Positions 52,008 to 60,971 of a DNA stretch of 64,000 bases are shown here, piece by piece. A program made the translations under genes and the position numbers. Below the pieces are notes generated by a model, which saw only the letters and a list, made by a program, of their open reading frames with translations, was not told where the DNA came from and made no database searches. Position 1 is the stretch's first letter; each line of letters opens with the position of its first letter. This DNA comes from Planctomycetota bacterium (GTDB lineage Bacteria; Planctomycetota; SZUA-567; H5-PLA8): assembly GCA_027493525.1 (NCBI GenBank), contig JAOSKN010000002.1:1335326-1399325 (forward strand), read 5' to 3'.

Positions 52008-53752
52008 ACGCGCGCGATGAAATGGCCTGGGCGGAAGCACGGCTGTCCCGCTGGCGGGAGCACCGGGACCGGGAGGCGCTGGGCGAACTGCTCAAGTGGC
52101 AGCGCGATCGCGCCTGCGCCATCGCCTGGCGGATGCTCCGACGCAAGGAGGCGGCCGAGGACGCCGTGCAGCAGGCATGCCTGAAGCTGCTCACGCGGAC
52201 GCGAGGGTTCGAGGATGTCGAGGCGTTTCGGGTGGCGGTGTACCGCGCCGTGGTCCAGGAGACGCTCAACCTCGCGGCCTCGGACCGCGCCCGGCGGAAG
52301 CGGGAGCAATACGCCATGGAAGGCGCGACGACTGCGCGGGAAACGACGGACGCGCCCGAACGGGTTGAGGCCCTGCGCGCCGTGAGGGAAGAACTGGCCG
52401 CGCTTCCGGAGACCGACCGCGCCGCGGTGGTGCTCTGCGCCCAGGAGGGGCTCCCCGTCAGCGCCGCCGCTCGGGTGCTCGACCTGCCCCGCGAAAGCGT
52501 CCGCGACCGCCTGGCGCGCGCCCTGAGCCGCCTGCGCGCCAAGCTGGAGCGGCGTGGAATGAAGGCGAGCCTGGCGGCGCTGGCGCTGCTGCTCCAGCAG
52601 GACCGCGCTCCCGCGGCGGGCAAGGCCCTCTGCGCGGCCCTCGACGCCGCCTTGCCCGGAGCGTCCTGCGCGGGAATCGGCGCGCAGGGCGCGGCCGGAA
52701 TGGCGCCCGCGAGCCTGCTCGCACAAGCGGGGCTGGCCGCCAAGGCAGGCGCGTGGCCGGTTGCGTTGGGCGCGAGCGGATTGGTCGTGGCGGGCTTGGT
52801 CGCGGCGCTGGCGCTGCTGCCGGTGGGGCGCCCTTCCGGAACGAACGAAAGCGCACAACTGAATGTCCAAGTGAACGAGGCGCAGTCGAACGACAACTCA
52901 ACCCGCGCCGGCGAAAGCCCGGCGCAAGTCAAGGAGCTGTTGGCCATGAAACTCAGCTTACGCAAGACCGTTGCCGCGACCACTCTGGCGCTCGTGCTGA
53001 GCGCCCCGCTGGCGCGGGCGCAGGAAGCCGAAGCCGCCGCGCAGGCTGCCGAGGAAAAGGCCGCGAAGGAGGAGGCGCTCGAACTGGAGAAGGTGCTTCG
53101 GCGCGAAGTCACGTTTGAATTTGTCGAAACGCCGGCAGGCGAGGCGCTTGCTTTCCTGCAATCCCTGACCAAACAGAATCTGGTCGTCGATCCGAACCTG
53201 TTGGCCGCGGGATCGGTCATCACGTTGAAGCTGCAGGATGTCACGCTCAAGCATGCGTTGGATCGCATCGCGGAGCAGATGAAGGGCAAGGTCCTTTTCG
53301 TGGACGGCGCGTGTTACGTGGGACGCGGCGAACCCGCGGCGCAGGACGCGCGCCCACCCCTGGCCATCGGTGAGAAGCTGAAGCGCAAGGCCAGCTTCGA
53401 TCTTGTGGACACCCCGCTCAACGAAGCTGGCGAGTTCATCGGCAGCTTCGCTCGTGTCCCGGTTAACCTGGATCGCGGATTGGAGGCGGTGTGGGTTTCG
53501 CTTCGCGCGAACGACATGGAATTGGGCCGCGCACTGCGTTGGATCGCTCGTCTGAGCGGCACCAAGCTCGCGTTCGGCGAGAACGACATCCGGTTCGTGA
53601 AGCCGGACGCCATGCCCGAAGCCGCTCACGACTTTACCGGTGGCGGCTTTACCGGTGGCGGCGCCGTCGCCCCGGCCGCCATGCCGGCTCCGCCCCAAGT
53701 CCCCAGCGCGCCACAGCCGGCCCCCGGTGAACCGGATAAGCAAGGCTTCTAA
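52004..53752 (+). CDS. ECF sigma factor joined in frame to exported double STN-like module
   Basis: One 582-codon frame. Residues 24-100 are sigma region 2 (LKWQRDRACAIAWRML, AEDAVQQACLKLL) and 122-182 region 4, closely similar in sequence and spacing to the sigma-PepSY fusion at 21.3-22.5 kb. A transmembrane helix (about 251-274) and polar spacer follow. Met315 then begins what looks exactly like a signal peptide (to about 340, APLARAQ), preceded by AAGGAG nine bases upstream, so a second protein may start at 52946 (268 residues). Two STN-like domains follow (about 369-440 and 460-530), then a Gly/Pro-rich tail. Either a long fusion or two products from one frame. Confidence 0.82.
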   Translation: MNARDEMAWAEARLSRWREHRDREALGELLKWQRDRACAIAWRMLRRKEAAEDAVQQACLKLLTRTRGFEDVEAFRVAVYRAVVQETLNLAASDRARRKREQYAMEGATTARETTDAPERVEALRAVREELAALPETDRAAVVLCAQEGLPVSAAARVLDLPRESVRDRLARALSRLRAKLERRGMKASLAALALLLQQDRAPAAGKALCAALDAALPGASCAGIGAQGAAGMAPASLLAQAGLAAKAGAWPVALGASGLVVAGLVAALALLPVGRPSGTNESAQLNVQVNEAQSNDNSTRAGESPAQVKELLAMKLSLRKTVAATTLALVLSAPLARAQEAEAAAQAAEEKAAKEEALELEKVLRREVTFEFVETPAGEALAFLQSLTKQNLVVDPNLLAAGSVITLKLQDVTLKHALDRIAEQMKGKVLFVDGACYVGRGEPAAQDARPPLAIGEKLKRKASFDLVDTPLNEAGEFIGSFARVPVNLDRGLEAVWVSLRANDMELGRALRWIARLSGTKLAFGENDIRFVKPDAMPEAAHDFTGGGFTGGGAVAPAAMPAPPQVPSAPQPAPGEPDKQGF

Positions 53753-53765
53753 CGGACGAGGCAAA

Positions 53766-53791
53766 GCTCCCGGGGCACGGGCCCCGGGAGC
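53766..53791 (+). terminator. perfect 11-bp hairpin after the sigma-STN gene
   Basis: GCTCCCGGGGC (53766-53776) pairs with GCCCCGGGAGC (53781-53791) over a 4-base loop, 13 bases after the stop. There is no T tract, so termination may be Rho-assisted. Confidence 0.6.
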
Positions 53792-53922
53792 GGCATCGGA
53801 TCCCCACGTCGCGCTCGGGATGCCCTCACCGGCCCGGGCGGAGGCGCCTCTCGCCGCCCGGTTTCTTCCTTGCTCCGCGGAATCTCAAGACAAAGAATAG
53901 GAGGAAAACGAGGGGCCGGGTC

Positions 53923-56709
53923 ATGCTCGATTTACTTCTGCTCGCGTTGGTGTCGCTGGGGCTGCTGGCCGCCTGCGCCGCGCAGGGCGCCTCCGCCCCG
54001 GTCCTGCTCTCGGCCCCGCGCACCGTGCCGAAGCCGAACGATGCCGTGCCCGAGCGGCGTGCGCGGAAGCAGCCGACGGCGCCCGAGGGGTACAAGGAAC
54101 TTCCTTTCATCGAGCAAGCGCCCGAGCCGGAACTGACCGCGGATGAAAAGACGCGCGGCTACCTGCTCTTCGGCCGCCCCATCACCGAACCGGTCTATCC
54201 CAACACGCATCCGCTGCCGCACGAGCGGCTGGAGGCGCTCGTCGGATTCGCCACTCCGGGCGAGTTCGAGCCCCTCACCTTCAGCCTGTACCCCGTCCGC
54301 GCGCTGGAAAACCTGCGCGTGCGCGTTTCGGACTTGGTTGCGGCGGACGGGACGATTCCCGCTGCGGCGATCGACGTGAACCTGGGCGCCTACTGGAACG
54401 TGGGATTCCCGCGCTACACCTCGCGGGAGACCTTTCGCCGCACGCCGGAATTGCTGGAGCCGGCGACCGTGCATAGTTCGCCGGCGCGGGAATGCCAGCG
54501 CTGGTGGTTGCGCGTGCATGTGCCGTCCGACGCCAGGCCCGGTTTGTATCGCGGCGCCGTTACGCTTTGGGACGACGGCTTCGCGCAGGCGCTCGAAGTT
54601 CCCGTGGCCCTGCGCGTGCTCGGCTTCCCGCTCAAGAAAGACCCGGCTAAGCACTTTTCGGCGTACTACTACGTGCGCAATGGCGTCGCGTTCGAAGGCC
54701 GCGACGAGGCGTTCATCCAGAAGGCCGCCGCCAACGAGTACCGGGCGATGGTCGACTACGGCCTGGACATGCTGCCCACGCTGATCCTCCGCTGCGACGA
54801 TGGGAATACGATCACCCTGGATCATGAGGAAGAGCTGCCGCGCATGCTCGCCGCCGGGTTGCGCGGCCCGGTCCCCGTCACCGCCGACCGGGTCATCGCG
54901 TACGTCTACGCCAAGCTGACGCCGGGCGGGAAACGCGGGTCGCACTGGAAGATCGACAAGCCCCCGCCGCCCGAGTTCTACACGCGCCTCACGGAGTTGT
55001 TCAAGGCCTTCGAGGTCCGGCGCAAGGCCAAGGGCTGGCCCGAATTCATCTGCTGCCCGATGGACGAGGTGGACGCCTCGAGCCGCGACTTCGGCGTGCG
55101 GGTTTTCGCGGCGGTGCGGGCCGCGGGCCTGCGTACCTACGCGACGAAAAACCCGCTCGCCGCCGACGCGGCGGCCTACCGGCCCTGCCTGGACATCTGG
55201 TGCTCGCAGCCGTACTCGATGCCCTTCGAAAAGATCGCCGCCCAGCGGCGCTACGAGTTCTGGAGCTACCCAAATCACAACGCCGGCGAAAACAAGGAGC
55301 GCCTCGTCATGTGCAAGGGCGGGCGCATGACCTACGGCTTCGGCTTCTGGCGCAGCGGCTACACGACGCTCATCCCCTGGCACTGGAGTTGGACGCCGCC
55401 CAAGGATCCCTTCGACTACCTGCGCGGCGCCCATTCCGGCTGCGGGCAGCGCATCGACGACGACGGCGCGATCCTGCCGGCGGTCTACTGGGAGTGCTTC
55501 CGCGAAGGCTACGACGATGGGCGCTACCTCTACACCTTGCAGCAGGCCGTCGTCGAGCGCGAGGATTCCGCCGCCGACGTCTGTAAGCGCGAGGTCGCCG
55601 GCGCGAAGGCCCTGCTGCAGGAGACCTGGGACGCAATTCGCGTACAGGAGAAGTACCAGGCCACGGGCATGTGGCCATCGGAGGAATTCAACGCGCGGCG
55701 CTGGAGAATCGCGCAAGCGATCGGCGCGCTGCTGCGTTTCCCTGCCGCGAGGGAAGCCGTCGCGCCGTCGGTGCTGGTTGCGAACCCCGAGCCCAAGGCC
55801 GCCGCGCAGGGGGACGACGCGCTTGAGAAGGCGCTCAAGGCCGGACTGGTGGAGACCCTGGACCTGGGCGGCGACTACGGCGCCTGGAGGAATAGCACGA
55901 AGGAGGGCCAGACCGAGGTGATGCCCGCCGCGGGCCTCGACGGCGCGCCCGGCCTGCGCTGGACCGTCAACGTGGATCACCAACTCAATGGCGGCGACGG
56001 CGGCAACTACGCGATCGGCTGGCCGCGCGTGGGGCGCGACTTCGAAGCGAACGAGTTGGATATTTCCGGCTACGACTACCTTGCGTTCATGGTCCGCGTC
56101 GATTCCAACCGCGACGAGGTCGCCGACGATTCCACGCCCGTCAACGTCATCCTCAACGCGCAGGCGCGCAAGAGCATCCTCCAGGTCACGCGCGACCTGG
56201 GCGACCGCCAGCGCGAGTGGCTCCCGCTGCGTTTCTCGATCCCCGAGATGATGCAGGCCGCCGCCGCGGGCGCGGAACCCTGGAAGAGCATCACGCGCGT
56301 GCAGTTCTGGATCGCCGAAAGCAACTATGCGCACGGCACGCGGTTGGTCTTTGACCTGGGCCAGATCGCGCTGCTGCGCTTCAAGACGCCGGTGCTCGCG
56401 AGCGCCGACGCGCCCCGCTACGTCGTATTGCCGAGCGCGCATTTACCGGTGGGCTTCGAGGTCATGGGCGCGGGGAGCGTCAAGCCGGGCAGCCACGGCG
56501 TAACGGTCTCGCTGCAGGACGAGCAGGGACGGCAGTGCGCGGAGCGTTCAGCCGACCTCGCGGCCGCGCGCGATGCGGTGCTGGACCTCAAGAACCTGAA
56601 GCCGGGGCGTTATCGCCTGCGCGTGGTGCTGGCCGGGGCCGACGGGAAGGTCTGTTCCGAAACGGCGCAGCCGCTCGAGGCGCTGGCCGGGCCGCTCTAC
56701 GAGCCCTGA
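53923..56709 (+). CDS. large lipoprotein with GH123/DUF4091-like glycoside hydrolase region
   Basis: A 928-residue protein. The N terminus is a lipoprotein signal (about 1-18, lipobox LAAC), so it is anchored to a membrane. A beta-rich segment (about 75-225; HERLEALVGFATPGEFEPLTFSLYP, WWLRVHVPSDARPGLYRGAVTL) precedes a barrel-like region (about 240-520) with CPMDEVDASSRDF, LDIWCSQPYSMP, FWSYPNHNAG and EGYDDGRYLYTL, the arrangement seen in DUF4091 and GH123-type N-acetylgalactosaminidase-like proteins. Asp-Glu in MDEVD is the likely acid pair. A C-terminal beta domain (about 640-800) may bind carbohydrate. Substrate is unknown. Confidence 0.72.
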   Translation: MLDLLLLALVSLGLLAACAAQGASAPVLLSAPRTVPKPNDAVPERRARKQPTAPEGYKELPFIEQAPEPELTADEKTRGYLLFGRPITEPVYPNTHPLPHERLEALVGFATPGEFEPLTFSLYPVRALENLRVRVSDLVAADGTIPAAAIDVNLGAYWNVGFPRYTSRETFRRTPELLEPATVHSSPARECQRWWLRVHVPSDARPGLYRGAVTLWDDGFAQALEVPVALRVLGFPLKKDPAKHFSAYYYVRNGVAFEGRDEAFIQKAAANEYRAMVDYGLDMLPTLILRCDDGNTITLDHEEELPRMLAAGLRGPVPVTADRVIAYVYAKLTPGGKRGSHWKIDKPPPPEFYTRLTELFKAFEVRRKAKGWPEFICCPMDEVDASSRDFGVRVFAAVRAAGLRTYATKNPLAADAAAYRPCLDIWCSQPYSMPFEKIAAQRRYEFWSYPNHNAGENKERLVMCKGGRMTYGFGFWRSGYTTLIPWHWSWTPPKDPFDYLRGAHSGCGQRIDDDGAILPAVYWECFREGYDDGRYLYTLQQAVVEREDSAADVCKREVAGAKALLQETWDAIRVQEKYQATGMWPSEEFNARRWRIAQAIGALLRFPAAREAVAPSVLVANPEPKAAAQGDDALEKALKAGLVETLDLGGDYGAWRNSTKEGQTEVMPAAGLDGAPGLRWTVNVDHQLNGGDGGNYAIGWPRVGRDFEANELDISGYDYLAFMVRVDSNRDEVADDSTPVNVILNAQARKSILQVTRDLGDRQREWLPLRFSIPEMMQAAAAGAEPWKSITRVQFWIAESNYAHGTRLVFDLGQIALLRFKTPVLASADAPRYVVLPSAHLPVGFEVMGAGSVKPGSHGVTVSLQDEQGRQCAERSADLAAARDAVLDLKNLKPGRYRLRVVLAGADGKVCSETAQPLEALAGPLYEP

Positions 56710-56712
56710 AGC

Positions 56713-58449
56713 TCAAATCCCCTCGCCGCGCTCCGGATGCCGTCCTTCGCGCGGGTAACGGATGTTCTCGACCGTATCCTGCACGTCCTGCGGCGGAGCT
56801 TTCGTGACGGCGCTCACCGCAAGCGTCACCGCGAAGTTGAGCAGCATGCCCAGCGTCCCGATGCCCTCCGGGCTGATGCCCAGCCACCAGTGCGCGGCCT
56901 TGTCGGTCTCCGGATGGACGAACTTGAACCAGACGATGTACGCCGCGGTGAAGGCGATGCCCAGGAGCATCCCCGCGATCGCGCCTTCCTTGGTCGCCCG
57001 CTTGCTGAAGATGCCCAGCACGATGATCGGGAAGAAGCTGGAGGCCGCCAGCCCGAAGGCAAAGGCCACCACCTGCGCCACGAAGGCCGGCGGGTAGATG
57101 CCCAGCAGTCCCGCGCAGACAACCGCCAGCCCCGCCGCCAGCCGCGCGAAGAAGAGTTCCTCCAAGTCGGTCATGTTGGGCTTTAGCATCCGCTTCAGCA
57201 GGTCGTGGCTGATCGCGGAACTGATCACCAGCAGGAGCCCCGCGGCGGTGGAGAGCGCGGCGGCCAGGCCGCCGGCGGCCACCAGCGCGACGACCCACGG
57301 CGGCAGGTGGGCGATCTCGGGATTCGCCAGCACCATGATGTCCGGGTGGACCTCCAGCTCGATCGTCTCGTCCGGGAGGCCCATGCGCTTGATCCCGTCG
57401 ATGGCGCCGTTCTTGTTGTGATCGGTGAACTTGATCAGTTTGGTCTCTTCCCACTTATGCACCCAGGCGGGGACTTCGCTGTACGGCTTGCCCTGGAGTT
57501 CCTGAATCAGGTTCACGCGCGCGAAGGCGCTCACGGCCGGCGCGGTCGTGTAAAGGATCCCGATGAAAAGCAGCGCCCAGAACGCGCTCCAGCGCGCAGC
57601 GCTCACCGTCGGCACCGTGTAGAAGCGGATGATCACGTGCGGCAAGCCCGCCGTGCCGACCATCAGCGCGACGGCGATGGCCAGTACGTCGAGCATGCTC
57701 TTCTTGCCCGCGATGAATGCGCCGGTGTACTCGGGCAGGCCCAGGTCGCGGTGGATCTCGTCGAGCGCCTGCAGGAGCGCCACGCCGGCTTTCGGGCCCG
57801 CCTGCAGCGCCGAGCCGAAGCCCAGTTGTGGGATGGGGTTTCCGGTCAGCTTATGGCTGATCGCCCAGGCTGGCACGAGGAACGCGACGATCAGCACGCA
57901 ATACTGCGCGACCTGCGTCCAGGTGATGCCTTTCATCCCGCCCAGCGTGGCGTAGAAGAAGACGATGAACATCCCGATCACCACGCCCCAGGTGACCTCC
58001 ACGCCCAGGAAGCGCGCGAAGACGATGCCCACGCCCTGCATCTGCCCCGCCACGTAGGTGAACGAGACGAAGATCGCGCAGATCAGCGCGACCAGCCGCG
58101 CGGCGTTCGAGTAGTACCGGTCGCCCACGAAGTCCGGCACCGTGAACTTGCCGAATTTGCGCAGGTACGGCGCCAGCAGGAGCGCCAGGAGCACGTAGCC
58201 GCCGGTCCAGCCCATCAGGTACACGCAGCCGTCGTAGCCCATGAAGCTGATCAGCCCGGCCATCGAGAGAAAGCTCGCCGCGCTCATCCAGTCGGCGCCG
58301 GTGGCCATGCCGTTGAAGACCGCCGGGACGCCGTGTCCCGCGACATAAAACCCGCCGGTGGTCTTGGCGCGGGAAACGATCGCGATGCCGATATAGAGCG
58401 CGAACGTGACGCCGACGACGATGAAGGTCCAGAGGCGCGTCTCGTCCAT
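56713..58449 (-). CDS. sodium:solute symporter, large subunit
   Basis: A 578-residue SSS-family transporter with about 13 hydrophobic helices. Segments FYVAGHGVPAVFNGMATGADWMSAASFLS, YVAGQMQGVGIVFARFLG, GGMKGITWTQVAQY and GLPHVIIRFYTVPTV are characteristic of ActP-like members that pair with a DUF4212 subunit. A polar insertion of about 80 residues (around 320-385) sits between helices. It probably imports a small carboxylate such as acetate with sodium. Its start touches the stop of the DUF4212 gene directly, so the two are translated together. Confidence 0.9.
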   Translation of the reverse strand: MDETRLWTFIVVGVTFALYIGIAIVSRAKTTGGFYVAGHGVPAVFNGMATGADWMSAASFLSMAGLISFMGYDGCVYLMGWTGGYVLLALLLAPYLRKFGKFTVPDFVGDRYYSNAARLVALICAIFVSFTYVAGQMQGVGIVFARFLGVEVTWGVVIGMFIVFFYATLGGMKGITWTQVAQYCVLIVAFLVPAWAISHKLTGNPIPQLGFGSALQAGPKAGVALLQALDEIHRDLGLPEYTGAFIAGKKSMLDVLAIAVALMVGTAGLPHVIIRFYTVPTVSAARWSAFWALLFIGILYTTAPAVSAFARVNLIQELQGKPYSEVPAWVHKWEETKLIKFTDHNKNGAIDGIKRMGLPDETIELEVHPDIMVLANPEIAHLPPWVVALVAAGGLAAALSTAAGLLLVISSAISHDLLKRMLKPNMTDLEELFFARLAAGLAVVCAGLLGIYPPAFVAQVVAFAFGLAASSFFPIIVLGIFSKRATKEGAIAGMLLGIAFTAAYIVWFKFVHPETDKAAHWWLGISPEGIGTLGMLLNFAVTLAVSAVTKAPPQDVQDTVENIRYPREGRHPERGEGI

Positions 58450-58773
58450 TTACGCGTCCTCCTCGACGTCCGCCGGCTGCCCCGTCTGCTCGACGTGGAA
58501 CTTGCGGTCCTCGCGGTCCATCAGCCAGGCGTAAAAGAGGATCAGCAGGATGAAGACGTAGATGCTCCCCTGCTGCGCGAACCAGAAACCCAGCGGGAAC
58601 CCGCCGAATTGAATCCGGTTCAGGGGTTCGGCGAAGACGATCCCCAGCAGGCACGAGACGCCGAACCAGACGGACAGCAGCACGACCAGCACGCGCAGGT
58701 TGGTCCGCCAGTAGCGGCGGTGCTCTTCCTGGACTTGCGCCTCCTGATCGGACGGGACTTCGGGTACGGGCAT
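58450..58773 (-). CDS. DUF4212 small subunit of sodium:solute symporter
   Basis: A 107-residue protein with two transmembrane helices (about 27-48 and 66-88) and the family core YWRTNLRVLVVLLSVWF, GGFPLGFWFAQQGSIYVFI. It directly precedes the large symporter gene with no gap, the standard arrangement for this two-part transporter. The cytoplasmic C terminus is acidic. Confidence 0.92.
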   Translation of the reverse strand: MPVPEVPSDQEAQVQEEHRRYWRTNLRVLVVLLSVWFGVSCLLGIVFAEPLNRIQFGGFPLGFWFAQQGSIYVFILLILFYAWLMDREDRKFHVEQTGQPADVEEDA

Positions 58774-58894
58774 GGGGCCGCGCTCCTGCGCGCAAGGTTG
58801 CGCGTTTCGGGGTGCTTGGACGTGACGATGTGCGGAGAAAGAAGACCCGCAGAACGCGAAGGCGTCAAGCGCAGGCTGGCCGGCGCGGCGGGCG

Positions 58895-59817
58895 TCAGTT
58901 CAGGCCCAGCAGCCGGCTGATCTTGCGCTTGGCGCTGCTGACCGGGACGGTCTGCGGCGCGGCCACGCGCGATCCCGTCACCACGGGGGCGTCGCCGGCG
59001 TGCGCAGGCGGCGCAGCTCCATCAGCAGGGCCTCCGGCGTCGCGAAGCGCCAGGCCGGATCCTTGGCCAGCATCTTGTCCAGCACCAGGCTGAAGGGTTG
59101 GCTCAACTGCGCGCGGCGCCGGTGCGCCGGGGCAAGCGGCGCCTCCAGGTGCAGGCGCATGATCTCCTGGTCCGTGCGGCCGTCGAACGGCGGCTCGCCC
59201 GTGGCGATGTAGTAGATCGTGGCGCCGAGCGCGTACTGGTCGGACCGCGCCTCGACCGGCGCGCCTTTGCCGCCCCGGCACTGCTCGGGCGACATGAACA
59301 GCGCCGTCCCCGCCGCGAGGCCCGCCCAGTCGATCGCGCCGCCCTGACGCCGCGCGAAGCCCAGGTCCACCAGTTTGCAGTTGCCGTCCGGCTCCACGAT
59401 GATGTTCGTCGGCTTGATGTCCTGATGCACGATCTGCTGACGGGACAGCTCGCGCAGCGCCTGCGCCATCTGCCGCAGTACCCAGATGCAAGCGCCTTCC
59501 GGCAGCGGGCCGGTGTGGATCAGGTCCTGCAGTGTCGGGCCCTGGACATACTCCATCACGATGAATGGCTGCCGATCGTAGCGGCCCGTACGCAGCGCGC
59601 GCGCAATGTGCGGATGCTGGAGCTGCGCGGCCGCTTTGGCCTCTTCCATGAACAAGGCCAGCATCGCCTCGTCGTTCAGGTATTGTGCATCGAGAAACTT
59701 GATCGCGACCGGTTGGTTCTCGACCGAGTCGAATGCGTACCAGACGTTGCCGGTCGAGCCTTCGCCGAGCCTGCGACGCAGGACATAAGGACCGAGTTGG
59801 AGGCCTTCGACAGGCAT
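58895..59817 (-). CDS. Ser/Thr protein kinase, possible frame shift near the C terminus
   Basis: In the first frame it is 279 residues (stop at 58978); one extra base in the G5 run 58985-58989 would extend it by about 28 residues to 58895 (ending SSAKRKISRLLGLN), a natural coding-like tail, so the longer span is given. The kinase has LGEGSTGNVWYA, Lys40 in VAIKFLD, catalytic loop HQDIKPTNI (131-139) and metal motif DLG (151-153), then MSPEQCRGG and SDQYALGATIYYIATG. HQD and DLG replace the common HRD and DFG but keep the catalytic Asp residues, so activity is plausible. No transmembrane segment. Confidence 0.85.
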
Positions 59818-59976
59818 AAGCCGCGCTCCTCTCAGGTCTATCGACTACATACCCTGCGTTTGCACCAGTGCACCTTTTATAACGAGAGTTTGAGGTGAAA
59901 GGTTGGTGAATTTGTAACTTCATTGAAAACCAAGTCTTACAACAAGGTTTTGGATCTGCGCCGCCCCCTGGCCGGG

Positions 59977-60807
59977 CTACTTCAACTCAATGGTGAACTC
60001 CACTGCCGCCCCGCCTTCTGTGACCGTGAGGTCCTTGGATTGGGAACCGAATTTCTCGTGCCATAAGGTAAGCGTGTAGGCGCCCGGGACCACGCCTTTT
60101 AATTCGAATCCGCCGTCTGCTCCGCTGACCGCAAACCACGGATGCGCGAAGACGCCCGCATAGGCGCCCATCCACGGGTGCACGTCGCATTTGATCGGAA
60201 TGGGGACCTCGGGCGTATCGAAGCGCTTCACGTCGGCTTGCCCCTGCTTCGGCTGTTGGAGGTTGAAGCCGGCGTTCTGCTTCGGCAAGGCATGGATGTT
60301 GTGGAGGGTCGGGTCGGCGTTGACGATCTTGATCGGCTGGTTGGCCATGACCCCGAAGACGCGGGGGCTGTATTGGCATTCCTTCTGTTCGAGCACGACC
60401 GGCTCGGTGGCCGGCTCGAAGAGGTAGCGTTCAGCGCCCTGGCTGACGTACACGAGCACGTTGGCCAGTCCCCCGTCCTCGCCTACGACGACCGTTTGAT
60501 GATGCAGCGGCTTGTCTTTGTGCAGCGCGGCGCACGTTTCGTAGTTGCTGGTGTCGATCGCCGCGGTCCATTCCGCCTGCTTGGTCCCTTTGAAGCGCAC
60601 TCGGCCATGTACATTGGCGGTGGCTTTATCTTTGGGCAGCGGGACGGGCTTGGCGGGCTCGGTCGGCTCGGGCGCGGCTTGCGGGGCCTCCGTGGGCCGC
60701 TCCTCCTTCTTCTTGCCTTCGCCTTCGCCGTCGCGAGGTTTGACGAGCATCGCCCCGAGGGCCATGCCGACGATCAAGCCCAGCATCAGCATCACGACAC
60801 ACCTCAT
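59977..60807 (-). CDS. membrane-anchored cupredoxin-like protein
   Basis: A protein of about 276 residues with an N-terminal hydrophobic helix (1-20) as signal or anchor, a charged Pro-rich linker to residue 65, then a domain beginning VHGRVRFKG. A cupredoxin-type copper site is suggested by HNIHALPK (His), then IPIKCDVHPWMGAY, which offers Cys, His and Met in the usual C-x-x-H-x-x-M order. The last 65 residues look like a carboxypeptidase regulatory-like beta domain (GGFELKGVVPGAYTLTLWHEKFG). It may carry electrons outside the membrane. ATG 60807 is chosen so the hydrophobic helix is N-terminal. Divergent from the dehydrogenase gene. Confidence 0.78.
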   Translation of the reverse strand: MRCVVMLMLGLIVGMALGAMLVKPRDGEGEGKKKEERPTEAPQAAPEPTEPAKPVPLPKDKATANVHGRVRFKGTKQAEWTAAIDTSNYETCAALHKDKPLHHQTVVVGEDGGLANVLVYVSQGAERYLFEPATEPVVLEQKECQYSPRVFGVMANQPIKIVNADPTLHNIHALPKQNAGFNLQQPKQGQADVKRFDTPEVPIPIKCDVHPWMGAYAGVFAHPWFAVSGADGGFELKGVVPGAYTLTLWHEKFGSQSKDLTVTEGGAAVEFTIELK

Positions 60808-60971
60808 GCCTGCTGCCTCCGTTCGTCGATTCTGGAAGTCGCAGGCGCCATTAGTGAGCATTCTCAAGGGGAAGTCAATGCGGAACGCAGGGCTTCTCCT
60901 GAGGCAGAGAGCGCGGGGCGCGGGCCAATTCACCTGTAGCGCCGCGCGGCGGCAGCCTGCACAATAGCGGC

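Noticed and set aside
53932..56442. An 836-codon frame opposite the large lipoprotein
   Set aside because: Low-complexity Arg/Val/Asp composition typical of antisense frames; the + strand gene has a lipobox and family motifs.
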